Assembly (NCBI GenBank): GCA_964415365.1
Contig: CAYPYW010000005.1
Coordinates: 33,853 to 97,852 of the forward strand
From: Hydromicrobium sp964415365
GTDB lineage: Bacteria > Actinomycetota > Humimicrobiia > Humimicrobiales > Humimicrobiaceae
Length of the DNA stretch: 64,000 nucleotides
Direction of reading: 5' to 3'
Shown piece after piece: positions 1 through 8,236 of the stretch; within the stretch, counting starts at the first letter, position 1, and every line of letters starts with the position of its first letter. Position numbers and translations under genes: made by a program. The notes under the pieces were generated by a model. That model was not told the origin of the DNA and did no database searches. It saw only the letters and a program-made list of their open reading frames with translations.

Positions 1-918
1 TGGGCACCATCGGTAAAAACCATTGCAAACTGGTTTACACTGAAGGACAGACCCAGAAAAGCAGGTCTTCTGGGTACCTCATATCAATTGGGGCATGCTA
101 TTTCCCTTACATTAGCTGGTTTTCTAGTAAGTGTATTAAACTGGAGGTGGATTTTCTGGATTCCTGGGATAGTCTGTATCGCTTTAGCGTTTAACTGGCT
201 AATAAAGGGAAGGGATGCTCCGGAAGAAATAGGGTTACCTACAGTGGAGGAGGATTATGACGGCAAGAGGGAATCTAAAATAAATAGTGACAACCATGTT
301 GGATTTAGATTCACTCTCAAGAAAGTCCTTTTGAATAAAGGAATTTGGATAATTGCAATCAGTATGTTTTTCCTGGACTTTATAAGAACAGGATTCATGT
401 TCTGGGCGATAACATTTCTATTTGAGGTACAAAAAACCACTGTATCTATAGCTACTTATAATATAATAATAATCCCTGTTTCGGGTAGTGTTGGCACATT
501 ACTTCTATCATGGCTGGCAAATAAATATTTAAAGGAAAGAAGTGTAAGGATTATACCGGCAATGCTTTTTCTATTGGTTATAGTTTGTTGGTTTTTTCTG
601 AAGGTATCAGAAAATAACTGGGTATTAAGTATAATCTTACTGGTTCTGATTGGTTTCCTACTATATGGCCCCCATGTACTGATGACTACTTTCTTTCCTA
701 TGGAATATGCTTCGAGGAAAGCGGCAGCATCTGCAGCAGGATTTATCAGTGGATGGGCATATGTCGGATCTGCTATTTCCAGTTTCTTATCTGGTTTGTT
801 TGCAGATAATTTTGGTTGGAACGTCGTATTTTATTTATGGCTTGCCGGAGGTCTCATGGCTTCTATACTGATGACGAGCCTCTGGAATTATAAGCCTGTA
901 AGAGGAAAGTATCATTAA
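1..918 (+). CDS. MFS transporter, organophosphate:phosphate antiporter (GlpT/UhpT) type, 5' end outside window
   Basis: The frame is open from base 1, so about 305 C-terminal residues are visible and the first membrane segments lie upstream. The visible part begins WAPSVKTIANWF and is a string of hydrophobic helices. The loop LKDRPRKAG and the later charged loop GRDAPEEIGLPTVEE resemble the cytoplasmic loop of GlpT-like antiporters, where RDTPxxxGLPPIEE is typical. Such proteins exchange organophosphates for phosphate across the inner membrane. The next genes encode glycerol-3-phosphate oxidation, so G3P is the likely but unproven substrate. An internal TTG at 88 is not the real start. It could also be a sugar-acid or hexose-phosphate carrier of the same superfamily. 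Confidence 0.8.
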   Translation, partial: WAPSVKTIANWFTLKDRPRKAGLLGTSYQLGHAISLTLAGFLVSVLNWRWIFWIPGIVCIALAFNWLIKGRDAPEEIGLPTVEEDYDGKRESKINSDNHVGFRFTLKKVLLNKGIWIIAISMFFLDFIRTGFMFWAITFLFEVQKTTVSIATYNIIIIPVSGSVGTLLLSWLANKYLKERSVRIIPAMLFLLVIVCWFFLKVSENNWVLSIILLVLIGFLLYGPHVLMTTFFPMEYASRKAAASAAGFISGWAYVGSAISSFLSGLFADNFGWNVVFYLWLAGGLMASILMTSLWNYKPVRGKYH

Positions 919-1021
919 TACACTGTTATAACTTATGCTTTTTTAAAATACATCGCGTCCAGCTGTCTGGGTTTCTCCCGGAAAGTTATTTTATTAGGAA
1001 GTATTTTAGTATATAATTCAT

Positions 1022-1049
1022 TTTACACGTGTAAGCTAATTTATGTTAT
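1022..1049 (+). promoter_or_regulatory. Putative promoter with LacI-type operator half-site upstream of glpA-like operon
   Basis: TTTACA (1022-1027) and TGTTAT (1044-1049) are separated by 16 bases, the same geometry as the promoter-operator sites at 4310 and 8209. The left operator half TTACACGTGT (1023-1032) differs by one base from TTACACGAGT at 4311. The right half is degenerate, so this is the weakest of the three sites. It lies 58 bases before the first gene of the G3P dehydrogenase cluster. The rest of the 919-1106 gap shows nothing else I can support. Confidence 0.45.
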
Positions 1050-1106
1050 CAAACATGAGTTCTAATAAATAGTTAATTAAACTTTGTAAGGAAAGATAGA
1101 AGAATT

Positions 1107-2543
1107 GTGAGAACAGACGTAGTGGTAATAGGAGCAGGAATCATAGGGTGCGGGATAGCCCGAGAGTTGTCACGGTATCAATTAAAGGTAGCACTGGTTG
1201 ATAAGGAAAGCGATATATGCCGGGGTACAAGCAGGGCGAATAATGGAATGATTCACTCTGGGAACAATCCGCAGCCGGGTACTCTAAAAGCTAAGCATAA
1301 TGTCGCTGGAAACCAGCTTTACTCGGAATGGGCAAAAGAACTGAAATTCCCTTTCGAGCGAATCGGAGCATGGATGACTGCACGGAACAAAGATCAAATC
1401 GAGTCGCTTGAAGAATTGATGGAAAAAGGCGCAAAGAACGGCGTGTCAGATTTAGAGTTGATCACAGACCAGAAACGGCTCAAAGATGAAGAACCTAACC
1501 TGATGGGTATTATTGCAGCTGTTAATGCACCAACGACTGGTATGGTAATGCCACATCTGGTAGTAGTGGCCCTTGCTGAAAATGCTGTTACGAATGGTGT
1601 CGAACTTATACTTGATACTAAAGTCACCGGAATAGATATTGAAACAGGTCAGGTGAAGGTGATCAGAACAGATAAGGGTAATATCGAAACACGGGCAGTA
1701 GTCAATGCTGCAGGTTTGTACGCAGATAGTGTTGCAAATTTTGCCGGGCTTGACAGCTTTAAAATAATGCCAAGAAAAGGCCAGTATATTGTATTAGATA
1801 AAGACTGTTGTCCGGTAAACAGGCTTATCTATCCGGCACCTACAAAAACATCAAAAGGTATAGGAATACTTCCCACTACCGATGGGAATCTGTTACTGGG
1901 ACCTAATGCTGAAGATATAGAAGATAAAGAGGATTTATCCACAACAGCAGAAGGAATAAGGTATATTCTAGAGCAGACAAAACTGATTTGTCCATCAATT
2001 GATGAAAGTAAAATTATCAACAATTTTGCTGGCATTAGAGCGGTAGCTGATACTGATGATTTTATTCTTGGGCCAACAGAAATAAAAGGATTCTTTCAAG
2101 CCGCAGGAATCCAGTCTCCAGGGTTAACTTCTGCGCCATCAATAGCGAAAGAACTGGCAGGAAGTATATCCAAATACCTGAAAGTCCAAGAAAAAAAAGA
2201 TTTCAAGGCTGAAAATGAGTATAAACCGAGATTTGCCAGGGCAAGTCTTGATGAAAAAAAACAGCTAGTACACAAAGATAAAAGGTATGGCCGGATAGTG
2301 TGCCGCTGTGAAGAAGTTACAGAATACGAGGTGATACAAGCGATACACTCAGTTATTCCGGTAAGGACACTTGATGCACTTAAAACACGGTTGAGGGTGG
2401 GAATGGGCAGGTGCCAGGGGGGATTCTGTACCTCAAGGCTGTTAGAAATATTGGGGCGAGAGCTGAATATACCTGTTGAAAATTTAACAATAAGGGGATC
2501 TGGTTCGGAAATTCTGGCATCAAAGTTACGTAAAGGAGAGTAA
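1107..2543 (+). CDS. FAD-dependent glycerol-3-phosphate dehydrogenase subunit (GlpA-like) with C-terminal 2Fe-2S domain
   Basis: Predicted to oxidise sn-glycerol 3-phosphate to dihydroxyacetone phosphate. The N-terminus has the FAD-binding motif GAGIIG (residues 9-14) of the DAO fold. The C-terminus holds a BFD-like [2Fe-2S] module with cysteines C399, C401, C436 and C441 (CRCEE ... GRCQGGFC). This domain order matches the anaerobic G3P dehydrogenase large subunit of Thermotoga and clostridia. The start is GTG; no upstream alternative fits the Rossmann N-terminus. The next gene starts 2 bases after the stop, and the GlpB-like and DUF1667 proteins that follow are its usual partners. Related DAO proteins such as L-2-hydroxyglutarate oxidase are an alternative, but they lack this context. 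Confidence 0.85.
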   Translation: MRTDVVVIGAGIIGCGIARELSRYQLKVALVDKESDICRGTSRANNGMIHSGNNPQPGTLKAKHNVAGNQLYSEWAKELKFPFERIGAWMTARNKDQIESLEELMEKGAKNGVSDLELITDQKRLKDEEPNLMGIIAAVNAPTTGMVMPHLVVVALAENAVTNGVELILDTKVTGIDIETGQVKVIRTDKGNIETRAVVNAAGLYADSVANFAGLDSFKIMPRKGQYIVLDKDCCPVNRLIYPAPTKTSKGIGILPTTDGNLLLGPNAEDIEDKEDLSTTAEGIRYILEQTKLICPSIDESKIINNFAGIRAVADTDDFILGPTEIKGFFQAAGIQSPGLTSAPSIAKELAGSISKYLKVQEKKDFKAENEYKPRFARASLDEKKQLVHKDKRYGRIVCRCEEVTEYEVIQAIHSVIPVRTLDALKTRLRVGMGRCQGGFCTSRLLEILGRELNIPVENLTIRGSGSEILASKLRKGE

Positions 2544-2545
2544 GT

Positions 2546-3799
2546 ATGGGTCAGGAAGTAGAAGCGGTGGTTATTGGAGCAGGCGCAGCAGGACTGGCTG
2601 CAGCAGTGGCACTAAAAGATAGCAGCATAGACGACGTGCTAGTAGTGGAACGGGATGATTACCTCGGCGGGATTCTTATGCAGTGTATTCACAACGGTTT
2701 CGGCTTGCATATATTTAGAGAAGAACTGACTGGGCCGGAATATGCCATTCGCTATATAAATCTGGCAAAAGAACGGCAGGTCGAGTTTATTACAGGCACT
2801 ACAGCAATTGACCTGAAAGATCTAGGCGATAAAAAATCCGTAACACTTCTTTCACCAGTTAAAGGATTGGTTGAAGTAAAAACCAAGGTCGTGATTTTAG
2901 CTATGGGATGCCGTGAACGAACACGGGGTAATATAGGCATACCCGGAACGAGACCTGCTGGAGTGATGACAGCAGGTCTCGCCCAACGGCTTATGAATAT
3001 AGAAGGCTATATGCCGGGTAGGGAAATCGTTGTTCAGGGTTCAGGAGATATAGGCCTGATCATGGCTCGACGCCTGACATGGGAGGGGGCGAATGTAAAG
3101 GCTGTTGTTGAAATTATGCCTTATCCGGGTGGACTTAATCGTAATATTGTCCAGTGCCTTAATGATTTTAATATCCCGTTATATCTGGCACATATGATAA
3201 CTAATATCAAGGGTAAAAGTAGGATCGAGCAGGTTGATGTCGTTCCTCTGCATGACAATGGGAAGCCGGATATGAGAAGACAATTCTCCTTAAGCTGTGA
3301 TACATTACTATTGTCTGTAGGACTGATACCCGAGAATGAATTGGCATCTCAGGCAGGCATTGAGATCGATAAATCGACGAATGGTGCAAAAGTTGACTCA
3401 AACTTTATGACTTCAATGCAAGGAGTATTTTCATGTGGAAATGTGTTGCATGTTCATGATCTGGTTGATTTTGTATCAGAAGAAGCTGGGAACGCAGCCA
3501 CTGCAGCCGCTGCATATATTAGAAATAAAACCAAGACAATGAAATCTGTAAAAGTTAAAAGAGGAAATATGGTACGTTATGTTCTGCCTGCGGAAGTATT
3601 TGTAGGAAGTGACGCTGTTTTATCGCTAAGGGTAACGGAACCTAAAGAAAATGTGGGACTAAAGATAAGATCCGGTAGGGAATGCTTCTATTCCAAATTT
3701 TTTAGAAAGGTGGTACCGAGTGAAATGGTAAGGTTTGCATGGCGAAATGTGCCTGATAAATGTGATGAGGTTGAAATAACCATGGAGGTTATGAAATAG
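2546..3799 (+). CDS. NAD(P)/FAD-dependent oxidoreductase, partner subunit of G3P dehydrogenase
   Basis: 417 residues with two dinucleotide-binding motifs: GAGAAG at 11-16 for FAD and GSGDIG near 165-170 for a pyridine nucleotide. The segment GGILMQCIHNGFGL (41-54) and CRERTRG (122-128) are typical of the oxidoreductase that sits between glpA-like and DUF1667 genes in anaerobes. It probably passes electrons from the GlpA-like flavoprotein to a carrier, a role inferred from gene order rather than from residues. It begins 2 bases after the upstream stop, and its own stop overlaps the next GTG start by one base, so the three are one transcription unit. The start region AAAGGAGAGTAAGT-ATG carries a good ribosome-binding site. 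Confidence 0.82.
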   Translation: MGQEVEAVVIGAGAAGLAAAVALKDSSIDDVLVVERDDYLGGILMQCIHNGFGLHIFREELTGPEYAIRYINLAKERQVEFITGTTAIDLKDLGDKKSVTLLSPVKGLVEVKTKVVILAMGCRERTRGNIGIPGTRPAGVMTAGLAQRLMNIEGYMPGREIVVQGSGDIGLIMARRLTWEGANVKAVVEIMPYPGGLNRNIVQCLNDFNIPLYLAHMITNIKGKSRIEQVDVVPLHDNGKPDMRRQFSLSCDTLLLSVGLIPENELASQAGIEIDKSTNGAKVDSNFMTSMQGVFSCGNVLHVHDLVDFVSEEAGNAATAAAAYIRNKTKTMKSVKVKRGNMVRYVLPAEVFVGSDAVLSLRVTEPKENVGLKIRSGRECFYSKFFRKVVPSEMVRFAWRNVPDKCDEVEITMEVMK

Positions 3800-4182
3800 T
3801 GAGGAAAACCTTAATATGCGTCGTATGTCCTTTAGGGTGTAATATAGAAGTCGAATACAATAACAAAAACAAGAGCCTGGTCAGTGTCTTACATAACCGG
3901 TGTGAAAAGGGTCGGGATTACTCCGAAAAGGAGCTGTTTAACCCTGAAAGAATAGTGACGACGACTGTGCGGGTTTGTGGTATATCAGAAAAATTAGTGT
4001 CAGCAAAAACAGCAAAGCCGGTGCCTAAAGAATTGACTTTCAAAGTTGTAAGGGAGGCTTCGAAAAAGAGGCTTAAAGCCCCTGTAAAGGTTGGTGATAT
4101 AATTATAGAAAATATATGTGGTACAGGTATTGACTTGATAACAACAAACTCCGTCGATTTTAAAGAAACCGGGCTTGTTTAA
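3799..4182 (+). CDS. DUF1667 family protein, small cysteine-rich subunit of the G3P dehydrogenase cluster
   Basis: 127 residues starting at GTG, one base overlapping the previous stop, with GGAGG (3784-3788) as ribosome-binding site. The N-terminus carries C7-x2-C10-P-x-G-C14 and C35, the metal-binding pattern of DUF1667. The family almost always lies beside glpA-like and NAD(P)/FAD oxidoreductase genes. It is thought to be an iron-sulfur electron-transfer piece of that complex, but its exact role is not established. A basic middle part and a short C-terminal domain ending in VGDIIIENICGTGIDLITT complete it. Confidence 0.8.
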   Translation: MRKTLICVVCPLGCNIEVEYNNKNKSLVSVLHNRCEKGRDYSEKELFNPERIVTTTVRVCGISEKLVSAKTAKPVPKELTFKVVREASKKRLKAPVKVGDIIIENICGTGIDLITTNSVDFKETGLV

Positions 4183-4183
4183 A

Positions 4184-4205
4184 GTAAGGATTCCGCGGTC
4201 CTTAC
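4184..4205 (+). terminator. Stem-loop after the G3P dehydrogenase operon
   Basis: GTAAGGA (4184-4190) pairs perfectly with TCCTTAC (4199-4205) around an 8-base GC-rich loop, directly after the DUF1667 stop. No T-run follows, so it may protect the 3' end of the message or be a weak terminator rather than a classic intrinsic one. Confidence 0.35.
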
Positions 4206-4309
4206 GAGATTCGTTAGTATTTAATCGGAAGTTAAAAACTATTCTAAACAAAAAAATCAATAGATTAGATTAAAAAATAACTTTACATCATAAAAATTAA
4301 ATGTTAAGA

Positions 4310-4337
4310 TTTACACGAGTAGCTTCTTGTGTAACTA
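4310..4337 (+). promoter_or_regulatory. Promoter with near-perfect palindromic LacI-type operator, upstream of FAD/Fe-S oxidoreductase genes
   Basis: The operator is TTACACGAGT (4311-4320), then AGCT (4321-4324), then TCTTGTGTAA (4325-4334). The two arms are inverted copies matching at 7 of 10 positions around an AGCT centre. TTTACA (4310-4315) lies 16 bases before TAACTA (4332-4337), so a bound repressor would cover the spacer and both hexamers. The operator matches the one at 8210-8233 at 19 of 24 positions. The gene start follows at 4446. Confidence 0.6.
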
Positions 4338-4445
4338 TTTGACCAGAATATTATAAGTTCAAATTGAAGAAGTTAAACGCAGTTTTATTTCTCATGAAGT
4401 AAATGAGTTTAGTATATAGATATAACCTTGAAAAAGGAAGTGTAA

Positions 4446-5912
4446 ATGCGGAAAAATGCAGTAAATTCTGCTGGAACTATTAAAGATAAATTAAGGAGAA
4501 TTTTTGGGGAAGAAAATGTTATAGAGGACCAATCTGAAATGGACTGTCAGAAAGTAGATGTCTGGTGGATTACTCGCTACAGGATGTTTCAGGCCAGGGA
4601 TATTCCCCAACCTTTTGCGATAGTTTTCCCTTTAAATAAGGAACAAATAGTAGAATTAGTAAAATTGTGCAATTTACACGGAATACCTTTAGTTCCAAGA
4701 GGAGGAGGTGCGGGAGATTCCGGAGGGTCTACAGCGGTCAGGGGTGGAATAACAGTAGACACAAAAAAAATGGATAAAGTTCTAAAAATTAATGATAAGT
4801 CCTTAACAGTTCTTGTTCAACCAGGTATACTGCAAAAACACCTTGAAGAGTACCTTAATCGTCACGGTTTTACAATGAATCATTTTCCAGCCTCTTTTCA
4901 TACTTCTACTCTGGGTGGATTCATAAGCACTAACGGCACTGGAATTCTTTCCTCGAAATACGGAAAACTTATAGATCTGGTTCACCAGCTTGAGGTTGTT
5001 TTACCAAACGGTAAAATATTTAAGAGCTTGCCAGTGAACCACCATTCTACAGGCCCGGATTTTTCTAAATTGTTTATAGGAGCAGAGGGTACTCTTGGGA
5101 TTATTACAGAGGTTCTGTGCAAAATATATCCCCTGCCTGAGAAAAGGGTTTTCTTACCCTTTCTCCTGCCAAATCTAAGAGATGGTGTCGAAACAGGTAG
5201 GAAAATAATGGAAAATGGGCTTCTTCCAAGTGTTATGAGATTTTATGATGAGAAGGATACAATTCATATTCTTAAGAATCAATATGAGATGGAAGGAGAA
5301 GGGTGTTTCTTTATGGTTGGATTTGATGGGTTGAAGGATGATGTTGACATTAGATCCAGACTGGCATCTGAAATTATTGAAAAAATAGAAGGTAAGAAAT
5401 TGAGTGACAAGCAGGCATGGAGTTGGTGGAAAAACCGGCTTAGATCCTATTATCCTCCGCTTGATTATATTTGCGAGCCATGGATGACAGCAGTAATTGA
5501 CACAATCGCGCCGTATGAAGATATTGAAAATATATACTGGGCTATGAGATCAGCCGTAGAGGATGGTTTCAAAAAATACGGAGCAATATTTCATGCCCAT
5601 TTTTCTCACTGGTATGATTGGGGAACCAGCATATATCCAACCTTTGTAGTCAAAGACTTTCCAATAAACTATAAAAAAGCGATTGAGTTATATGAAGATA
5701 TAATAGATGCTTGTATAATGGCTGCGATTAAAAATGGCGGTGTTGTAAACGAGCACCATGCCATAGGGATAAGGCTGGGCAGTTATATGAAAGAGTGTTA
5801 TGGTGAAGAAAGCTTTGAACTCTTTAGAACAATTAAGAAGAGTCTAGATCCTAACAATATAATGAATCCTGGTAAACTCGGGCTGGAGGATACAGCAAAC
5901 AATGATTTTTAA
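4446..5912 (+). CDS. FAD-binding oxidoreductase (GlcD / D-lactate dehydrogenase / alkyl-DHAP synthase type)
   Basis: 488 residues. The FAD-binding type 4 domain is clear: PRGGGAGDSGGS (84-95) followed by ITVDTKKMDKVLKI. The C-terminal cap ends with NEHHAIG and a typical DPNNIMNPGKLG tail. These flavoproteins oxidise 2-hydroxy acids; the HFSHWYDWGTSIYPTF segment also recalls alkyl-DHAP synthases, so the substrate is open. The ribosome-binding site AAGGAAG lies 6 bases before ATG. The gene overlaps the Fe-S protein that follows by 11 bases, a pairing typical of GlcDF-like dehydrogenases that send electrons to quinone or ferredoxin. A LacI-type operator lies in the promoter, linking it to the sugar/polyol regulon. 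Confidence 0.82.
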   Translation: MRKNAVNSAGTIKDKLRRIFGEENVIEDQSEMDCQKVDVWWITRYRMFQARDIPQPFAIVFPLNKEQIVELVKLCNLHGIPLVPRGGGAGDSGGSTAVRGGITVDTKKMDKVLKINDKSLTVLVQPGILQKHLEEYLNRHGFTMNHFPASFHTSTLGGFISTNGTGILSSKYGKLIDLVHQLEVVLPNGKIFKSLPVNHHSTGPDFSKLFIGAEGTLGIITEVLCKIYPLPEKRVFLPFLLPNLRDGVETGRKIMENGLLPSVMRFYDEKDTIHILKNQYEMEGEGCFFMVGFDGLKDDVDIRSRLASEIIEKIEGKKLSDKQAWSWWKNRLRSYYPPLDYICEPWMTAVIDTIAPYEDIENIYWAMRSAVEDGFKKYGAIFHAHFSHWYDWGTSIYPTFVVKDFPINYKKAIELYEDIIDACIMAAIKNGGVVNEHHAIGIRLGSYMKECYGEESFELFRTIKKSLDPNNIMNPGKLGLEDTANNDF

Positions 5913-7032
5913 GAAGGAATCAAAAGAAAAAGAAATAATAAAGATGTGCAGATTCTGTTTTATGTGCAGGCATGCCTGTCCGGTTTTTCTGTCAACAAAA
6001 AGGGATACTGATACGCCCAGAGGCCACGCTTTGCTTATCTCAAGAATTGACGAGGGATTGTCAGAATGGACAGATGATATAGTTGATATAATGTACCGGT
6101 GTTCCCAGTGTCATCTTTGCAGGGAAATTTGTGAATTTCACTGGGGAGAAGATTTATTAATCCAGAAGATAAGGGAAATTATTGTAAAAATTGATAGGGT
6201 TCCCCAAAGTATTAAAAAACTTGCATCTCATATCATTAATAATGGATCAGTTTATGATACATCTCATGTAAAGAATTTTAAGATTGCTGTTAAAGGAAAA
6301 GGCATCGATGTATTGTATTTTGCAGGTGATATTATTTTGAATGAATACCCTGAGATTGTTGAAAAAACAGCGGTGATATTGGATTCAATGGATATTAATT
6401 GGGCTATGCTTGAAAGGGAAACTTCAACGGGAATAGAGCTATTTGAGCTTGGTTATATTAATGAAGCAATAACAGCTGCAAAGGAATGTGCAGCTAGGAT
6501 TATGGAGACAAAACCAGGAATAATTATTACCGGAAATCCGCACATATATAGTGCATTTAAGAAATTATATCCCGAGTGGGGTATAAAAACTTTGGATGGT
6601 ATTAATATTTACCATATTTCTGAATATTTAAGCAATAGGGTAAGGGAAGGTAAGTTAAAAATATCGCTGGATTCGGCTCTTCAGGGAGTATCTTATCATG
6701 ACCCGTGTCAGTTAGGTAGGGAAATGGAAGTCTATAATGCACCGAGGGAGCTGATAAAAGCAGCAACTGGTAGTATGCCGCTAGAATTATTCCATAGCAA
6801 GAGTGAGGCTGAATGTTGTGGGGCAGGGTCGGTAATGTACCTGACCCATCCTGATGTTTCCAATAGGGTAGCACAAAAAAGAATAAATAGTGCTTTAGAA
6901 GAGGATGTCAAAATAATTGTAACTGCTTGTCCAAACTGTAAAAAAGTTTTTAAAAATACTATTTCAGATATGAATAGTGACTTGAAGGTAATAGATATAG
7001 TGGAATTAGTGTCTTTACAGGTTAGTAAGTAG
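5902..7032 (+). CDS. (Fe-S)-binding protein, GlcF/heterodisulfide reductase D-like, with two CCG domains
   Basis: 376 residues. Two ferredoxin-like clusters are visible: C16, C19, C22, C26 and C67, C70, C73, C77. The C-terminal half has cysteine-rich CCG motifs: HDPC at 266-269, CCG at 305-307 and CPNC at 343-346. This is the architecture of the GlcF/LutA/HdrD family, which takes electrons from a partner flavoprotein. The ATG lies inside the end of the preceding flavoprotein gene, so the two products are probably made together and form one complex. The middle region around 80-250 is poorly conserved and gives no substrate clue. Confidence 0.82.
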   Translation: MIFKKESKEKEIIKMCRFCFMCRHACPVFLSTKRDTDTPRGHALLISRIDEGLSEWTDDIVDIMYRCSQCHLCREICEFHWGEDLLIQKIREIIVKIDRVPQSIKKLASHIINNGSVYDTSHVKNFKIAVKGKGIDVLYFAGDIILNEYPEIVEKTAVILDSMDINWAMLERETSTGIELFELGYINEAITAAKECAARIMETKPGIIITGNPHIYSAFKKLYPEWGIKTLDGINIYHISEYLSNRVREGKLKISLDSALQGVSYHDPCQLGREMEVYNAPRELIKAATGSMPLELFHSKSEAECCGAGSVMYLTHPDVSNRVAQKRINSALEEDVKIIVTACPNCKKVFKNTISDMNSDLKVIDIVELVSLQVSK

Positions 7033-7091
7033 GTTGATACAATATAAGATAAAAATTACTAAAAAATATCTAATGAATGGGGTGAGGAGTC

Positions 7092-8081
7092 ATTAAAAGG
7101 CCAACCAGTAAGGATGTGGCAAGAGTTGCTGGAGTTTCAAGGGCAACTGTTTCTGCATACATTAATAAGACCCGTTTTGTGTCACCTGAGCTTAGTAAAA
7201 AAATTCAAAAGGTAATAGACGAATTAAATTACACTCCAGACGAGCTGGCAAGATCCCTAAAAATGCAAGATACTAAGACTATCGGACTGATAATTCCCAT
7301 TTTAAGTAACTTCTTTATGCCTATGTTGCAGAGTATTAATGAAGTTACCCAAAAACAGGACTATAGTTTTTTGTTGTATTCAAGTGAAGAAGACCCAAAA
7401 AGGGAAAGAAAGATGTTGGAAATTTTTATGTCAAAAAGGATCAGCGGTATCCTTATAGTTCCTTCATCAGAGAGTAATAGAAAATTTATGATGCAGATAA
7501 TAGAGCAGGGAATACCGTTGGTTCAGGTTAATAGGAAAATTGTTGGACTGGAAACTGACTATGTTGTATCAAAAAATTTTAGTGGTATCTATAAAGCAAC
7601 AGAATACCTATTAAAAAAAGGGAGAAAAAAAATATTGTTTGTTGGATATAATGCCAATGTTTTTGGGGAAGAAGAAAAAAAAGATGGTTATGAAGCAGCA
7701 ATAAAAGATTATAGAGTCGATAAGTATATTATTAATATTAAAGCACACGATCCTAAGAGTATTCTCAACTCATTAAATGAATTCTTTTCATCAGGAGAAA
7801 AAATTGATGGAATGATCTGTAATACTCAAATGCGAACCTCAGTAGCGTTACAATACTTAAAGAACAATTCGTTAAGGATTGCAGATGATGTTTCATTTAT
7901 AGGTTATGATGACACTTACACATTTTTATACGAACCACCGCTAACTGTAATATCTGAAAAAACTAGTGAAATGGGGAAGATAGCGGCTATGTTATTGATT
8001 GATCGAATAAAGAAGAAGGATAAAAAGGATATAGAAAGTGTTTTGTTAGACTTAGATTTTATAATACGAGAATCTTGTTGA
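7092..8081 (+). CDS. LacI-family transcriptional regulator, probable ATT start codon
   Basis: A helix-turn-helix (VARVAGVSRATVSAYINKTR) is followed by a hinge and a periplasmic-binding-protein-like sensor domain ending near LDLDFIIRESC. The usual LacI N-terminus (M-K-R-P-T-x-K-D-V-A) is encoded only if translation begins at ATT 7092: the frame reads ATT-K-R-P-T-S-K-D-V-A. No ATG, GTG or TTG exists between the in-frame stop at 7083 and the GTG at 7116, and starting at that GTG would cut into the first DNA-binding helix. GGGGTGAGGAG lies just upstream. A 7-codon ORF (7073-7096) stops across the ATT, so coupling is possible. TTGATA (7034) and TACTAA (7057) are a weak promoter candidate. It likely binds the palindromes at 1023, 4311 and 8210. 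Confidence 0.85.
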   Translation: MKRPTSKDVARVAGVSRATVSAYINKTRFVSPELSKKIQKVIDELNYTPDELARSLKMQDTKTIGLIIPILSNFFMPMLQSINEVTQKQDYSFLLYSSEEDPKRERKMLEIFMSKRISGILIVPSSESNRKFMMQIIEQGIPLVQVNRKIVGLETDYVVSKNFSGIYKATEYLLKKGRKKILFVGYNANVFGEEEKKDGYEAAIKDYRVDKYIINIKAHDPKSILNSLNEFFSSGEKIDGMICNTQMRTSVALQYLKNNSLRIADDVSFIGYDDTYTFLYEPPLTVISEKTSEMGKIAAMLLIDRIKKKDKKDIESVLLDLDFIIRESC

Positions 8082-8208
8082 ACAGAATAGATTTTCGAAT
8101 CTTTAGATTTATTTATTAGATCAGGAAGTTGATTTTTAGAAGACCTCTGTATTTTAAATAATAGGAATAATATTATGTGAACTATATAGGTATTTTACTT
8201 AAATTGAC

Positions 8209-8236
8209 TTGACATGAGTAGCTAATCGTGTAAAAT
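8209..8236 (+). promoter_or_regulatory. Promoter with overlapping LacI-type operator for the sugar ABC importer
   Basis: TTGACA (8209-8214) and TAAAAT (8231-8236) are 16 bases apart, a strong promoter. The operator TGACATGAGT (8210-8219), AGCT (8220-8223), AATCGTGTAA (8224-8233) fills the whole promoter core. It shares 19 of 24 bases with the operator at 4311-4334 and sits in the same register to the -35 box. Repression by steric block, relieved by a sugar effector, is the simplest reading. The promoter is about 420 bases before the solute-binding-protein start. Confidence 0.7.

Noticed and set aside
1..918. MFS gene as a truncated pseudogene
   Set aside because: The frame is open to the window edge; the missing part is simply outside.
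7116..8081. GTG 7116 as LacI start
   Set aside because: It would remove the conserved K-R-P-T-x-K-D segment that begins the DNA-binding domain.
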